Assembly: GCA_965242615.1 (NCBI GenBank)
Contig: CBDESR010000005.1
Span: 1,612,001-1,676,000, forward strand
From: CBDBCU01 sp965242615
GTDB taxonomy: Bacteria; Chloroflexota; Dehalococcoidia; Lucifugimonadales; UBA3495
Length of the DNA stretch: 64,000 nucleotides
Direction of reading: 5' to 3'
The notes beneath the pieces were generated by a model that was not told the DNA's origin, made no database searches, and saw nothing but the letters and a program-made list of their open reading frames with translations. Positions 15,807 to 23,826 of this stretch are shown here, one piece after another. The position numbers and the translations under genes are program-made. The stretch's first letter is position 1, and each line of letters begins with the position of its first letter.

Positions 15807-17507
15807 CTAGTCCCCCAACTTTTCCCGGGCCGCCGGCAGGAGGTTCGCCAGTTCCACCAGATCCGCCGCCGTTTCGCTACGTCCTTTCAGTTCTATGGCA
15901 TTGTTCCGCAGGTTGCGGGGGCTGACGACCAGGCGCAGGGGCAAACCGAGCAAGTCGGCGTCGTTCAGCTTGACTCCGGCCGCGGCGTCGGGCCGGTCGT
16001 CGTACAGGGTTTCAATGCCGGCGTCCCATAGTTGCTGATAGAGGGTGTCGGCGGCGGCGGCCACGGCGGCGTCGGTCAGGTTCAGCCCGACCAGATGGGC
16101 TTGATAGGGGGCGATGGCGGTGGGAAAGATGATGCCTTTATCATCGTGGTTCTGCTCGATGGCGGCCGCCAGCAGCCGCCCGACGCCGATGCCGTAGCAG
16201 CCCATAATGATCGGCTGCTGCTGGCCGGCGTTGTCGAGATACAGCGCGCCCAGGGTTTCACTGTAGAAAGTCCCCAGCTTGAAAATGTGGCCGACTTCGA
16301 CGCCCCGGGTTGACTGCAAAATCCCGCCGCACTGGGGGCAAAGCTGGCCGGGTTGGGCCAAGGCAAGGTCGGTGAGCAGGTCAACCTGAAAATCGCGGGG
16401 ATAGTTGGCGTTGCGGTAGTGGGTATCGGGGCGGTTAGCGCCCACGACAAAGTTGCTGCCCCCGGTGATGGACGGGTCGGCAATCCGTTGCAGATTGGTA
16501 ATGCCAATGGGGGAGGCGGAGCCGGCGACCAAGCCGGCGGCGCGCACTTCGGCGTCGGTTGCCAAGCGCAACTCTTGGCAGTGCAGGGCGTTTTTCAGCT
16601 TGACTTCGTTGACTTCCAAATCGCCGCGCAGGACCACAAAGACTACTTCGCCATCGGCGGCGTAAAAGACGGCTTTCAGGGTTTTGGACTCCGGGACAGC
16701 GAGAAAGGCGGCCAGTTCGGCGATGGTTTTGACGCCGGGGGTGCTGACTTCGGTCAAGGGCTGCTCCGTTTCCGCAGCAACGGGGGGATAGACGCCGACG
16801 GCTTTTTCGGCGTTGGCGGTGTAGCCGCAAGCCGGGCAGGTGATGACCGTATCCTCGCCGGTGGGAGTAGGCAGCAGGAATTCGTGGGAATCCTTGCCGC
16901 CGATGGCTCCGCTGTCGGCCTCGGCCATCAGCACCGGCAGGCGGCAGCGGCGGTAGATGTTGCGGTAAGCCTGGGCCATGGCCTGATAGCTTGCGTCGAG
17001 GCTTTCCTCGTCGGCGTTAAAGCTGTAGGCGTCTTTCATAGCAAACTCCCGCACCCGCACCAAGCCGGCCCGGGGACGGGGTTCGTCGCGAAACTTGGTC
17101 TGAATCTGGTAGAGGATGACCGGCAAATCCCGGTAGCTTTGGACATTGGCCCGGACGATGCTGGTGATTACTTCCTCGTGGGTGGGGGCCAGGGCCATGG
17201 GCCGGCCGCGGCGGTCTTGGAGGGAAAAGAGGACATCGCCCATCGCGGCGCGGCGGCCGGTTTGTTCCCAAAGTTCCATGGGCTGCAAGGCCGGCATCAT
17301 CAGTTCCTGGCTGCCGGCGGCGTCCATTTCCTCGCGGATGATGTTTTCAATCTTGCGGAGGGCGCGCCAAGCCAGGGGCAGGTAGGCATAGACGCCGGCG
17401 GCGACCTGATAGATAAGGCCGGCTTTGAGCAGCAGGCGGTGGCTGGCGGTTTCCGCCTCCGGCGGGTCGGCGCGCAGGGTGCGAGTAACCAGTCGGGTCA
17501 TACGCAT
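15807..17507 (-). CDS. proS: Proline--tRNA ligase
   Basis: ProS charges tRNA-Pro with proline. It is the bacterial-type enzyme: an N-terminal class II catalytic half (AGVYAYLPLAWRALRKIENI, REEMDAAGSQELMMPALQP, PTHEEVITSI, TKFRDEPRPRAGL) and EADSGAIGGKDSHEF. A YbaK-like editing insertion follows at about residues 230-385, then the GCYGIGVGRLLAAAIEQNHDD motif and an anticodon-binding domain. The length (566 residues) is normal. The start is at MRMTRLVTRTLRADPPEAE. The RDD gene follows without a gap. Confidence 0.97.
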   Translation of the reverse strand: MRMTRLVTRTLRADPPEAETASHRLLLKAGLIYQVAAGVYAYLPLAWRALRKIENIIREEMDAAGSQELMMPALQPMELWEQTGRRAAMGDVLFSLQDRRGRPMALAPTHEEVITSIVRANVQSYRDLPVILYQIQTKFRDEPRPRAGLVRVREFAMKDAYSFNADEESLDASYQAMAQAYRNIYRRCRLPVLMAEADSGAIGGKDSHEFLLPTPTGEDTVITCPACGYTANAEKAVGVYPPVAAETEQPLTEVSTPGVKTIAELAAFLAVPESKTLKAVFYAADGEVVFVVLRGDLEVNEVKLKNALHCQELRLATDAEVRAAGLVAGSASPIGITNLQRIADPSITGGSNFVVGANRPDTHYRNANYPRDFQVDLLTDLALAQPGQLCPQCGGILQSTRGVEVGHIFKLGTFYSETLGALYLDNAGQQQPIIMGCYGIGVGRLLAAAIEQNHDDKGIIFPTAIAPYQAHLVGLNLTDAAVAAAADTLYQQLWDAGIETLYDDRPDAAAGVKLNDADLLGLPLRLVVSPRNLRNNAIELKGRSETAADLVELANLLPAAREKLGD

Positions 17508-17510
17508 CGG

Positions 17511-17945
17511 TTAAACAGTGCCTCCGGTTTGCCAAGGATTGATTAGCGGGAGGCCGCAGTCGGCAAAATCCCGGGTGTTGCGGGTAGCCACGGCCGCGCC
17601 GTGCTGGCGGGCGATGGCGGCAATCATCAAGTCGGCGCGGATAATCGGACGCCTAATCGGGTTTTTGCGTTCGACCAGCATAGCGGCATAAACTTGGGCG
17701 GTTCCACTATCGAAGGGCAGGATGCGGCCGGCAAAATCAAAGGCAAGCATACTCTCCGTCTCCCGGAGTAGTTCGTCGCGCCGGCGGCCCGCGTCCATTC
17801 TGGCAATACCATAGCGCAACTCCGCTTCCGTAACCGCAGTAAGGAACAAGCTCGCTTTGACTTGTCCGATAATCCAAGTTGCAACGGCAGGATCCGGGTT
17901 CGGTCGCAGTGCCTCGGAAACCACGTTGGTATCCAGGATGGTCAT
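17511..17945 (-). CDS. PIN-domain toxin (FitB/VapC-like)
   Basis: This is a predicted Mg-dependent RNase toxin. The PIN acidic residues are visible in MTILDTNVVSE (Asp), TAVTEAELRYGI (Glu), RADLMIAAIARQHGA (Asp) and ATRNTRDFADCG (Asp). At 144 residues it is typical of FitB. I take ATG 17945 as start, since the frame upstream overlaps the antitoxin gene. The antitoxin gene lies 10 nt upstream, giving the usual antitoxin-first order. It lies just downstream of proS only by position; proS has its own frame. Confidence 0.88.
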   Translation of the reverse strand: MTILDTNVVSEALRPNPDPAVATWIIGQVKASLFLTAVTEAELRYGIARMDAGRRRDELLRETESMLAFDFAGRILPFDSGTAQVYAAMLVERKNPIRRPIIRADLMIAAIARQHGAAVATRNTRDFADCGLPLINPWQTGGTV

Positions 17946-17955
17946 TTGATTGCGG

Positions 17956-18210
17956 CTACTCACCACAGCGCGAGCACCTCCGCGGCGGCAGGTCCAACTC
18001 CATCCCGCCCAAAGGCTCGAACCGTTTCCGGATGGATTCGTAAAGGTTTTCCGACGAATCCTGACCGTTGACCGGATGGGGCTGCTGGATGAGGGCGGCT
18101 TCCAAAATGTTCCGGGCTTCCTGCTCCAGCGAGCAGCCGTGCTGGGCCGCCCGCTCCCGCAGCCGCTCCTGTAACGCCGGGTCAAGATTCTGCACGGTGA
18201 TGCTGGGCAT
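17956..18210 (-). CDS. FitA-like ribbon-helix-helix antitoxin
   Basis: The 84-residue DNA-binding antitoxin is paired with the PIN toxin immediately downstream. The N-terminal ribbon-helix-helix reads MPSITVQNLDPALQERLRER and AAQHGCSLEQEARNILEAAL, the FitA signature. The C-terminal tail (RKRFEPLGGMELDLPPR) would wrap the toxin. ATG 18210 has CCGGGAGG upstream. It should autoregulate the pair. Confidence 0.88.
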   Translation of the reverse strand: MPSITVQNLDPALQERLRERAAQHGCSLEQEARNILEAALIQQPHPVNGQDSSENLYESIRKRFEPLGGMELDLPPRRCSRCGE

Positions 18211-18260
18211 CGGTTCACCTCCGGGAGATTGCTGCCTTTGATTATAGCACGCCATCCCGA

Positions 18261-19400
18261 CTAATCGCCGGCGGCCGCCGGCGTGTTTTCCACTTCCTCC
18301 ATCAGGGCGGTCAGCATATCGGCTTCCGGGACGACGCGCACTTTTTGGCCCTTGCGGAAAATTACGGCCCGGCCGGCCCCGGCGGCGATGCCCACATCGG
18401 CGTCTTTAGCTTCCCCGGGGCCGTTGACTTCGCAGCCCATCACCGCCACCTTGACATTTTTGTCCTGCCGTTTCAGCAGGTCATCGACTTCGTTAGCCAG
18501 CTTGACCACATCCACATCGGCCCGGCCGCAGCTGGGACAAGCCACCAGGGTTGCCCCCTTGTTGCGCAGGTTCAGGGATTTGAGAATTTCGTAGCCGGCG
18601 GTTACTTCGTCCACGGAGTCGCCGCTGAGGGATACCCGGATGGTGTCGCCGATGCCTTCGTAGAGCAGAACGCCCAAGCCGACGGCGGAGCGGATGGAGC
18701 CGGCTTGGACCGTGCCGGCTTCGGTAATGCCCAAGTGCAGGGGGTAAGGCACCATTCCCGCCAGGCGGCGGTAGGCTTCAACAGTGGTCGGTACATCAAA
18801 GGCCTTGAGGGAAATTTTGATTTGGTCAAAGTCCTGCTGCTCCAGCAGGCTGATTTCCCACAGGGCGGTGGCGACCATGTGGTCCACGATGCTGTATTCC
18901 CCGGTTTGAGCTTCGCCGGCTTTGGGCAGGCGGTTGACGAGGTCGAGATGGCGGGAAAAGCCCCGGGTGCGGCCGATGCCGCCCACCGGCGGCAGGCTGC
19001 CAAAGTTGACGCCGATGCGGATGGGAATGCTGCGGGCCTGGGCGGCCGCTACTACTTCCTTGACCTGCGCCGCGTTTCGCAGGTTGCCCGGATTCAGGCG
19101 CAGGCAGTCCACGCCGCCCCAAGCGCACTCCAGAGCCAACTGGTAGTGAAAATGGATGTCGGCAATCAGGGGGATCTTGATCTGCCGCTTGATTTCAGCC
19201 ATGGCCCGGGCGGCTTCCAGATCCGGGACGGCGGAGCGGATGAGGTCGCAGCCGGCTTCCTCCAGTTGGTGGATTTGGCGGACGGTGGCTTTGACATCCC
19301 GGGTATCGGTTTTGGTCATTGACTGGACGGTAATATCGGCGCCGCCGCCGACTTTGACGCCGCCGACATAAACCGGCTTGGTAACTCGCCGCTGCTGCAT
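18261..19400 (-). CDS. ispG: 4-hydroxy-3-methylbut-2-enyl diphosphate synthase (IspG/GcpE)
   Basis: IspG is the penultimate enzyme of the MEP isoprenoid pathway and converts MEcPP to HMBPP with a [4Fe-4S] cluster. It starts RRVTKPVYVGGVKVGGGADI and VQSMTKTDTRDV. The cluster cysteines appear in LVACPSCGRADVD and VMGCEVNGPGEAKDADVG. At 379 residues it has the short bacterial form without the plant or Chlamydia insertion. The shared 3' flank with the toxin-antitoxin pair seems incidental. A noncoding 125-bp gap upstream separates it from an IS relic. Confidence 0.96.
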   Translation of the reverse strand: MQQRRVTKPVYVGGVKVGGGADITVQSMTKTDTRDVKATVRQIHQLEEAGCDLIRSAVPDLEAARAMAEIKRQIKIPLIADIHFHYQLALECAWGGVDCLRLNPGNLRNAAQVKEVVAAAQARSIPIRIGVNFGSLPPVGGIGRTRGFSRHLDLVNRLPKAGEAQTGEYSIVDHMVATALWEISLLEQQDFDQIKISLKAFDVPTTVEAYRRLAGMVPYPLHLGITEAGTVQAGSIRSAVGLGVLLYEGIGDTIRVSLSGDSVDEVTAGYEILKSLNLRNKGATLVACPSCGRADVDVVKLANEVDDLLKRQDKNVKVAVMGCEVNGPGEAKDADVGIAAGAGRAVIFRKGQKVRVVPEADMLTALMEEVENTPAAAGD

Positions 19401-19525
19401 AACTTGGTCGCCCCCTGTACCGAGTTCGGCTGACCGGCGGCTTTGCTTAATGCCCGGTCAACCGGCTAAAGTCCGGGCATAATGTTACACGAAAGGGGGC
19501 GGGGACGCTATAGGGGGAATGAAAG

Positions 19526-19965
19526 GGTATTCTCAACACGTATTGGCGTGGCTAAATCCAGCCTTGCTGGAGCCACAGCATAGCCAGGGAACCAACCAGC
19601 ATTTCCGCTTGTTTGGTGTATCCCTTAGTCCGCCGCACCAACCGGTTCAGCTTCCCCGCCAGACCGAATGCAGCCCTTCATTCCGATTGGACTTCCGCCC
19701 CTTCCTCGCCACATGGCGGTCCGGCGGCAGCCAGTTATAGTTATACACTTCGTAGCGGTCAGCGCTGTATTTAGCCGTCTCCGGCAACCGCGCCAACAAC
19801 CGCAGGTAGGTCTGTTTCCCCCGGGAAGTGCCGTATTTGGGCATCCAGTTGGAGCCGCAATGGGGGCAGCGCAAGTCGTGGCGATAATCCCGTTGGGTCA
19901 TAATTCCGCTCCTCTGTTAAGGGGGGACCTCACCTTAACCCAGTCCAACACGTGTTGAGGATACC
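19526..19965 (-). mobile_element. IS1-like element collapsed by internal deletion (440 bp)
   Basis: Its ends are inverted repeats: GGTATTCTCAACACG on the plus strand at 19526, and the complement of CGTGTTGAGGATACC at 19951-19965. Inside is a transposase frame that joins an N-terminal zinc-ribbon segment directly to a C-terminal segment. A full IS1 is about 770 bp, so roughly 300 bp are missing. I see no target duplication. Solo ends of the same family occur at 4794-4863 and 59648-59711. Confidence 0.75.
19552..19901 (-). pseudogene. IS1-family transposase, internally deleted and frameshifted
   Basis: The N-terminal part reads RCPHCGSNWMPKYGTSRGKQ, like the InsA zinc-ribbon segment. It continues straight into ADRYEVYNYNWLPPDRHVAR and GLHSVWRG, which belongs to the C-terminal catalytic part of IS1 transposases. 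A one-base loss after VWRG then brings an early stop. In another frame the tail continues as KLNRLVRRTKGYTKQAEMLV and LWLQQGWI to the stop at 19552. The central part, including the first catalytic Asp, is gone, so it cannot be active. Confidence 0.78.
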
Positions 19966-19976
19966 AAGTTTTGAGG

Positions 19977-20055
19977 GGTTCCGTTCGATTGTGGTCGATT
20001 TTTCGGTAATTCCCAATTAGTAAAAATCCGTTATCAACCACAATCGAACGGAACC
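19977..20055. repeat. Perfect 19-bp inverted repeat, 79 bp in all
   Basis: GGTTCCGTTCGATTGTGGT (19977-19995) is mirrored by ACCACAATCGAACGGAACC (20037-20055), with a 41-nt AT-rich centre. TTGAGG flanks both sides within a few bases (19972-19977 and about 20059-20064). The form resembles a tiny MITE or an excised element. It lies between the IS1 relic and the 3' end of the PIG-L gene, and has no T run like a terminator. Confidence 0.6.
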
Positions 20056-20072
20056 GAGTTGAGGGAATCGTT

Positions 20073-20825
20073 TCACACATTAAAGAGCCGCCACTCGAGG
20101 GAATGGGGGTGAAAGTTGATGCGGCGGAAGCCTTCGGCGTGGGCCAAGCCGACCGCTTCCCCTTGGCGGGCGGTGCCGGTTTGGATGCGTTCGAGGCGTT
20201 CCGCCGGGGTGCGGCGGGTCATCTGGCTGGCGTGGCGGCCGAGGGATTCGGATTTCATCCCAATGTAGCCGTCAACATCGATAAAGACATCGGCAGCCTC
20301 AGTTCCCCACAAGTAGGCGGCGGTGACCCGGTGGGGTTGCAACCCCTCTTGGCTGATTTGCTCCGGGAATTGGTTATAGCTCCAGGCGTAGGTATAGGCG
20401 GCGTCGATAGCAACTTGGCCGCTGACCCGGTGGTCGCGGTGGGTGTGGCTTTTGCTGCGGTAGGGGTCGATGCAGAAAAGGATTTCCGGTCGATGGCGAC
20501 GGATTTCCCGGACTACTTCGCCGCGGAACTGCATAGTATCCTCTAAAGCGCCGTCAGGATGGCGGAGAAAGACCACTTCCTTGACGCCCAAGTAGTCCGC
20601 GGCGTCCTGCTGTTCCAGTTCCCGGAGGGCGGCCAAGGCTGCCGGTTCCAGCGACCGGTCGGAAGTGCCTTTGTCGCCGTTGGTACACAACGCCACTACG
20701 ATTTGGGTAGCGGATTCTTTGATCCACTTCGCCATAGTGGCGCCGCAGCCGCCTTCGGCATCATCGGGATGGGGCGTAACGACCAAGGCGCGGCGGGGCG
20801 GGTGGGTGATGATTTCCATTGCCAT
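20073..20825 (-). CDS. PIG-L-family deacetylase
   Basis: This is a predicted zinc-dependent N-deacetylase of the LmbE/PIG-L fold, acting on GlcNAc-type or small conjugated substrates. The zinc motif VVTPHPDDAEGGCGAT lies near residue 17. Further motifs are CTNGDKGT, LRHPDGALE and SHTHRDHRVSGQ, whose His and Asp complete the metal site. From ATG 20825 the protein has 250 residues. The open frame extends to 20921, but those extra codons come from a dispersed repeat (20846-20875), so they are not part of the gene. Confidence 0.9.
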   Translation of the reverse strand: MAMEIITHPPRRALVVTPHPDDAEGGCGATMAKWIKESATQIVVALCTNGDKGTSDRSLEPAALAALRELEQQDAADYLGVKEVVFLRHPDGALEDTMQFRGEVVREIRRHRPEILFCIDPYRSKSHTHRDHRVSGQVAIDAAYTYAWSYNQFPEQISQEGLQPHRVTAAYLWGTEAADVFIDVDGYIGMKSESLGRHASQMTRRTPAERLERIQTGTARQGEAVGLAHAEGFRRINFHPHSLEWRLFNV

Positions 20826-20845
20826 AGTTGGGGCGGGCCTCCTAT

Positions 20846-20875
20846 TCTGGATTCCCACTTTCGTGGGAATGACGG
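20846..20875. repeat. Fragment of the GTCATTCCCACGAAAG MITE family
   Basis: The stretch matches one stem of the 123-bp element at 47800-47922: GGATTCCCACTTTCGTGGGA followed by ATGACGGT. It is a short palindrome. Here only this half is present, squeezed between the PIG-L and metalloprotease genes. Confidence 0.75.
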
Positions 20876-20883
20876 TTGCGGCG

Positions 20884-22122
20884 TTACCAGAGGGCGTTGA
20901 TGGTTTGCTGGGCGCGTTCACTGGGAAAGGCCGCCCGCACCATCGACAAAGGCGTTGGCGGCATAGTACCGTAGATTTTATGATGGCCGTCGACGATGTT
21001 GACCGGACTTGCCAATACCAGCTGATTCAGCCGCTGGAGGCCGGCGATGAATTCCCTTTCGTCGAGGTCGCGGTACAGCTGATAGAACAGGACGTGTCCG
21101 AAATAGTAGGCGCATTGGGGGGCGCTGCGGTCGCTGGTCAGCCAAGCGCCGATGCGCTGATAGCCGGCACATTCTGGCTGTCCGTTGTTGATAACCGGGC
21201 CCAAAGCCAAGCCGCGTTCCGCGCCGTGCCACTGGTAGCGCAGATAATCCTCGACAAAAACCGCTGTCCCCTCGCGGAGCAGTATCGAAGTAGTGTTGAA
21301 ATGGTAATGGGTCAGCTCGTGGGTCAGGGTCGTCTCCAGGCAGTACTCGGCGGCGGCGCATTGGGAAGTTATCTCGATATGCCCGCGATAGAAGGCGCCC
21401 GCGAACTCGTCGGTGGGCGAAACAAAGACGAGGCGGATGGTCCGGGTGGGATAGGGGATGCCGAGGTAATCCTCGACGGCGCGGGCGGTCCGTTCCAAAG
21501 TGTCCATAGCATAGGGGGCAATTTGTGAACCGCCGGCGGCGCCGCGGGCAATGAGGAACATAACATTGCCGGTCAAAGGCAGCGTAACCGTCCGGCGTTC
21601 GATGGCGGCGCTGGTGGCCAGCCAGTCGAAGGTGTCGAGGGTAGCGGCGGCGCATTCGTTGAACCCGTCGCTGTTGATGGCTGCCGGCGCGCGCTTGATC
21701 CAATAGTCATCGTAGCAGCGGAGATAGCGGAACTGCTCCGGGGCCGGCGTCGCTGTGGGATAGGGCGTGTAGGTCGGGCGCGGCGTGGCGGTAGGGTAGG
21801 GGGTTCCGGTAGGCGCCGGGATGGTCGTAAAAACTTCCACTTCGACCGGCACTTCGTGGATGATTTCCTCGACGACCGGCACCGGGACTTCGACCGGCAC
21901 TTTTACCTCGCGGATAACTTCCACTTCGCGGATAACTTCCACTTCGCGGATAACTTCCACTTCGCGGATGATTTCGACCGGTGCCGGTGTGGGGGTGGGT
22001 ACTTCGCGGATAATTTCTACTTGCCGTTCGATGACAACGGGCGTGGGCGCATTTTCCCCTTGACCGCAGGCGGTTAGGACGGCGATAAGGGCAAGCAGGG
22101 GGGCAAGGATGGTTATTTTCAT
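20884..22122 (-). CDS. Lipoprotein with a zinc-metalloprotease HExxH domain
   Basis: This is a predicted secreted, lipid-anchored gluzincin-like protease. The signal peptide MKITILAPLLALIAVLTACG carries a lipobox (LTAC, Cys about residue 19), so ATG 22122 is the start. Residues 30-160 form a linker of Thr/Pro repeats and six-residue EVEVIR repeats. The catalytic domain has LETTLTHELTHYHFNTTSIL (HELTH) and LREGTAVFVEDYLRYQW, in which the downstream Glu may be the third zinc ligand. The substrate is unknown. The length is 412 residues. Its end borders a MITE fragment. Confidence 0.8.
   Translation of the reverse strand: MKITILAPLLALIAVLTACGQGENAPTPVVIERQVEIIREVPTPTPAPVEIIREVEVIREVEVIREVEVIREVKVPVEVPVPVVEEIIHEVPVEVEVFTTIPAPTGTPYPTATPRPTYTPYPTATPAPEQFRYLRCYDDYWIKRAPAAINSDGFNECAAATLDTFDWLATSAAIERRTVTLPLTGNVMFLIARGAAGGSQIAPYAMDTLERTARAVEDYLGIPYPTRTIRLVFVSPTDEFAGAFYRGHIEITSQCAAAEYCLETTLTHELTHYHFNTTSILLREGTAVFVEDYLRYQWHGAERGLALGPVINNGQPECAGYQRIGAWLTSDRSAPQCAYYFGHVLFYQLYRDLDEREFIAGLQRLNQLVLASPVNIVDGHHKIYGTMPPTPLSMVRAAFPSERAQQTINALW
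21909..21962. repeat. Three exact 18-bp tandem repeats inside the metalloprotease linker
   Basis: The unit CGCGGATAACTTCCACTT occurs at 21909, 21927 and 21945, coding six residues per unit (the EVEVIR series) on the minus strand. Exact copies suggest recent slippage. Changes in copy number would lengthen the stalk in frame. Confidence 0.85.
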
Positions 22123-22173
22123 TGCGGTTTTTCGGCAATGGGGGATTGGGGCGCGGCGGATGGGGTTTATTGC

Positions 22174-22248
22174 CGTCGTTATTCCCGTGGAAAGGGGAAT
22201 CCAAAGTCCCCGGGCTTTCTGGATTCCCACTTTCGTGGGAATGACGGT
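22174..22248. repeat. MITE-family copy, both stems, ends decayed
   Basis: Two imperfect palindromes, GTCGTTATTCCCGTGGAAAG and GGATTCCCACTTTCGTGGGA, resemble the two stems of the 47800-47922 element, including the ATGACGGT edge. The outer 15-bp ends are not recognisable. It fills much of the gap between the aldehyde dehydrogenase and metalloprotease genes. Confidence 0.7.
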
Positions 22249-22301
22249 GGCTATTGGATGTTGACTCGGGTAAGCAGCAATCGGGCCGCTCCCGGCCTGG
22301 C

Positions 22302-23714
22302 TTACAGGTGGAAAACCACCATTTTCAGCTCGGTCATCTCCTCAATGGCGTAGCCGGGGCCTTCCTTGCCCATACCGCTGTCCTTGAGGCCGCCGTAGGG
22401 CATCAGGTCAGCCCGCCATTGGGGATGGGAGTTGATGTGCAGGTTGCCGGAGTGAACTTCCTGGGCAAAGCGCATGGCCCAATCGACATTTTGGGTAAAG
22501 ATGCCGGCGGCCAAGCCGAAACGGGTATCGTTAGCCATGGCGATGGCTTCGTCAATGTCGTTGAAAGCGCTGACGCCGACGGCCGGGCCGAACAGTTCCT
22601 CCCGGGAAAGGCGCATCTCGGGCTGGACATCGGCCACGACGGTGGGGGCGTGGATGGTGCCTTCCTGGTCGCCGCCGGCAACAACCCGCGCGCCTTGGCC
22701 GACGGCTTCGTCAATCCACTGGCGGACGCGGGCGGCGTCGGATTCGCGAATCATTGGCCCCATTTTGATGGATTCGTCGAGGGGATTGCCGGTGGCAAAG
22801 GCTTCGGTGGGGGCTTTCAGGGCGTCGAGAAAATCGGCGTAAATGCTGCGGTCCGCCAATACGCGCTGGGTGGAGATGCAGACCTGGCCGGCGTTGGCAA
22901 AGCCGCTGGCGACGGTGGCGGCGGCGACCTTTTCAATGTCGGCGTCGGACATCACAATCAGGGGGCTGTTGGAGCCGAGTTCCATCGTAACCTTTTTGAT
23001 GCCGGCGGTGCGGCAGATGCGGTCGCCAACTTCCATACTGCCGGTGAAGGTGATTTTGCGGACGCGGGGGTCGCTGGTGATGGCATCGCCGATTTCGGCG
23101 CCGGAGCCGGTAACGCACTGGATGGCTTCCGGAGGCAAGCCGGCTTCGAGGAGGATTTGGGTGAGTTTCAAGCCGGATAGGGGGGTATCGCCGGCCGGTT
23201 TGAGGACCACGGCGTTGCCGGCGGCCAGGGCCGGGCCGACTTTGTGACAGACCAAGTTGAGGGGGAAGTTGAAAGGGGCAATGGCGGCCACTACGCCCAC
23301 CGGGACGCGGATCGTAAAGCCGAATTGGGTAGTGTTGCCGGGGGCGGCGTCGAGCGGCACGGTTTCGCCGTGGAGGCGCTTGGCTTCCTCGGAGGAGAGG
23401 GTAATGGTCTGGACGGCGCGGAGGACTTCGCCGCGGCCCTCGGCGATAACCTTGCCCTCCTCCATAGTGATGGTGCGGCCCAGTTCCTCGACCCGTTCCG
23501 CCATAAGGTCGGCGGTGCGGCGGAGAATGGCGTAACGCTCGTAGGCGGGCAGTTTAGCCATCACGGCGGCGCCGCGGGCGGCGCTGGCAATGGCGGCGTC
23601 GACATCGGCGGCGGTGGCGCGAGGGACGGTGTCGATGACGGAACCGTCGAAGGGGTTATAGACGGGGATGGTGGCGGCCCGGTCAACCCATTGGCCGTTG
23701 ATATACATTTGCAT
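22302..23714 (-). CDS. Aldehyde dehydrogenase (NAD(P)-dependent)
   Basis: This enzyme oxidises an aldehyde to the acid. The 470-residue protein has the ALDH signature order: IAPFNFPLNLVCHKVGPALA, VLKPAGDTPLSG, FTGSMEVGDRI, the catalytic Glu in VTMELGSNSPLIV, the catalytic Cys in NAGQVCISTQRV, then EELFGPAVGVSAFNDIDEAI and PYGGLKDSGMGKEG. It resembles succinate-semialdehyde/lactaldehyde-type or non-phosphorylating GAPDH-type members; the exact substrate is open. The start may be ATG 23714 or 23723. It is a single-gene unit. Confidence 0.93.
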   Translation of the reverse strand: MQMYINGQWVDRAATIPVYNPFDGSVIDTVPRATAADVDAAIASAARGAAVMAKLPAYERYAILRRTADLMAERVEELGRTITMEEGKVIAEGRGEVLRAVQTITLSSEEAKRLHGETVPLDAAPGNTTQFGFTIRVPVGVVAAIAPFNFPLNLVCHKVGPALAAGNAVVLKPAGDTPLSGLKLTQILLEAGLPPEAIQCVTGSGAEIGDAITSDPRVRKITFTGSMEVGDRICRTAGIKKVTMELGSNSPLIVMSDADIEKVAAATVASGFANAGQVCISTQRVLADRSIYADFLDALKAPTEAFATGNPLDESIKMGPMIRESDAARVRQWIDEAVGQGARVVAGGDQEGTIHAPTVVADVQPEMRLSREELFGPAVGVSAFNDIDEAIAMANDTRFGLAAGIFTQNVDWAMRFAQEVHSGNLHINSHPQWRADLMPYGGLKDSGMGKEGPGYAIEEMTELKMVVFHL

Positions 23715-23826
23715 AACGGACACTGCTCCTTGATTAAGGGTTGGGGCTATATTAGCACATTTGCGGGGGATGTGGGGGAATGGCGGCGGTGTTGGCTGAG
23801 TTGGGGGAGTTGGGGTCGAGGATGGT

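Noticed and set aside
20826..20921. 32-residue N-terminal extension of the PIG-L protein
   Set aside because: The codons come from a dispersed palindromic repeat (ATVIPTKVGIQ) that is read the same way elsewhere, so it is not part of the protein family.
21821..22077. Tandem repeats that could suggest a CRISPR array or a Ser/Thr-rich gene on the plus strand
   Set aside because: Units are 18 bp, directly adjacent without spacers and lie within the linker of the metalloprotease gene in frame.
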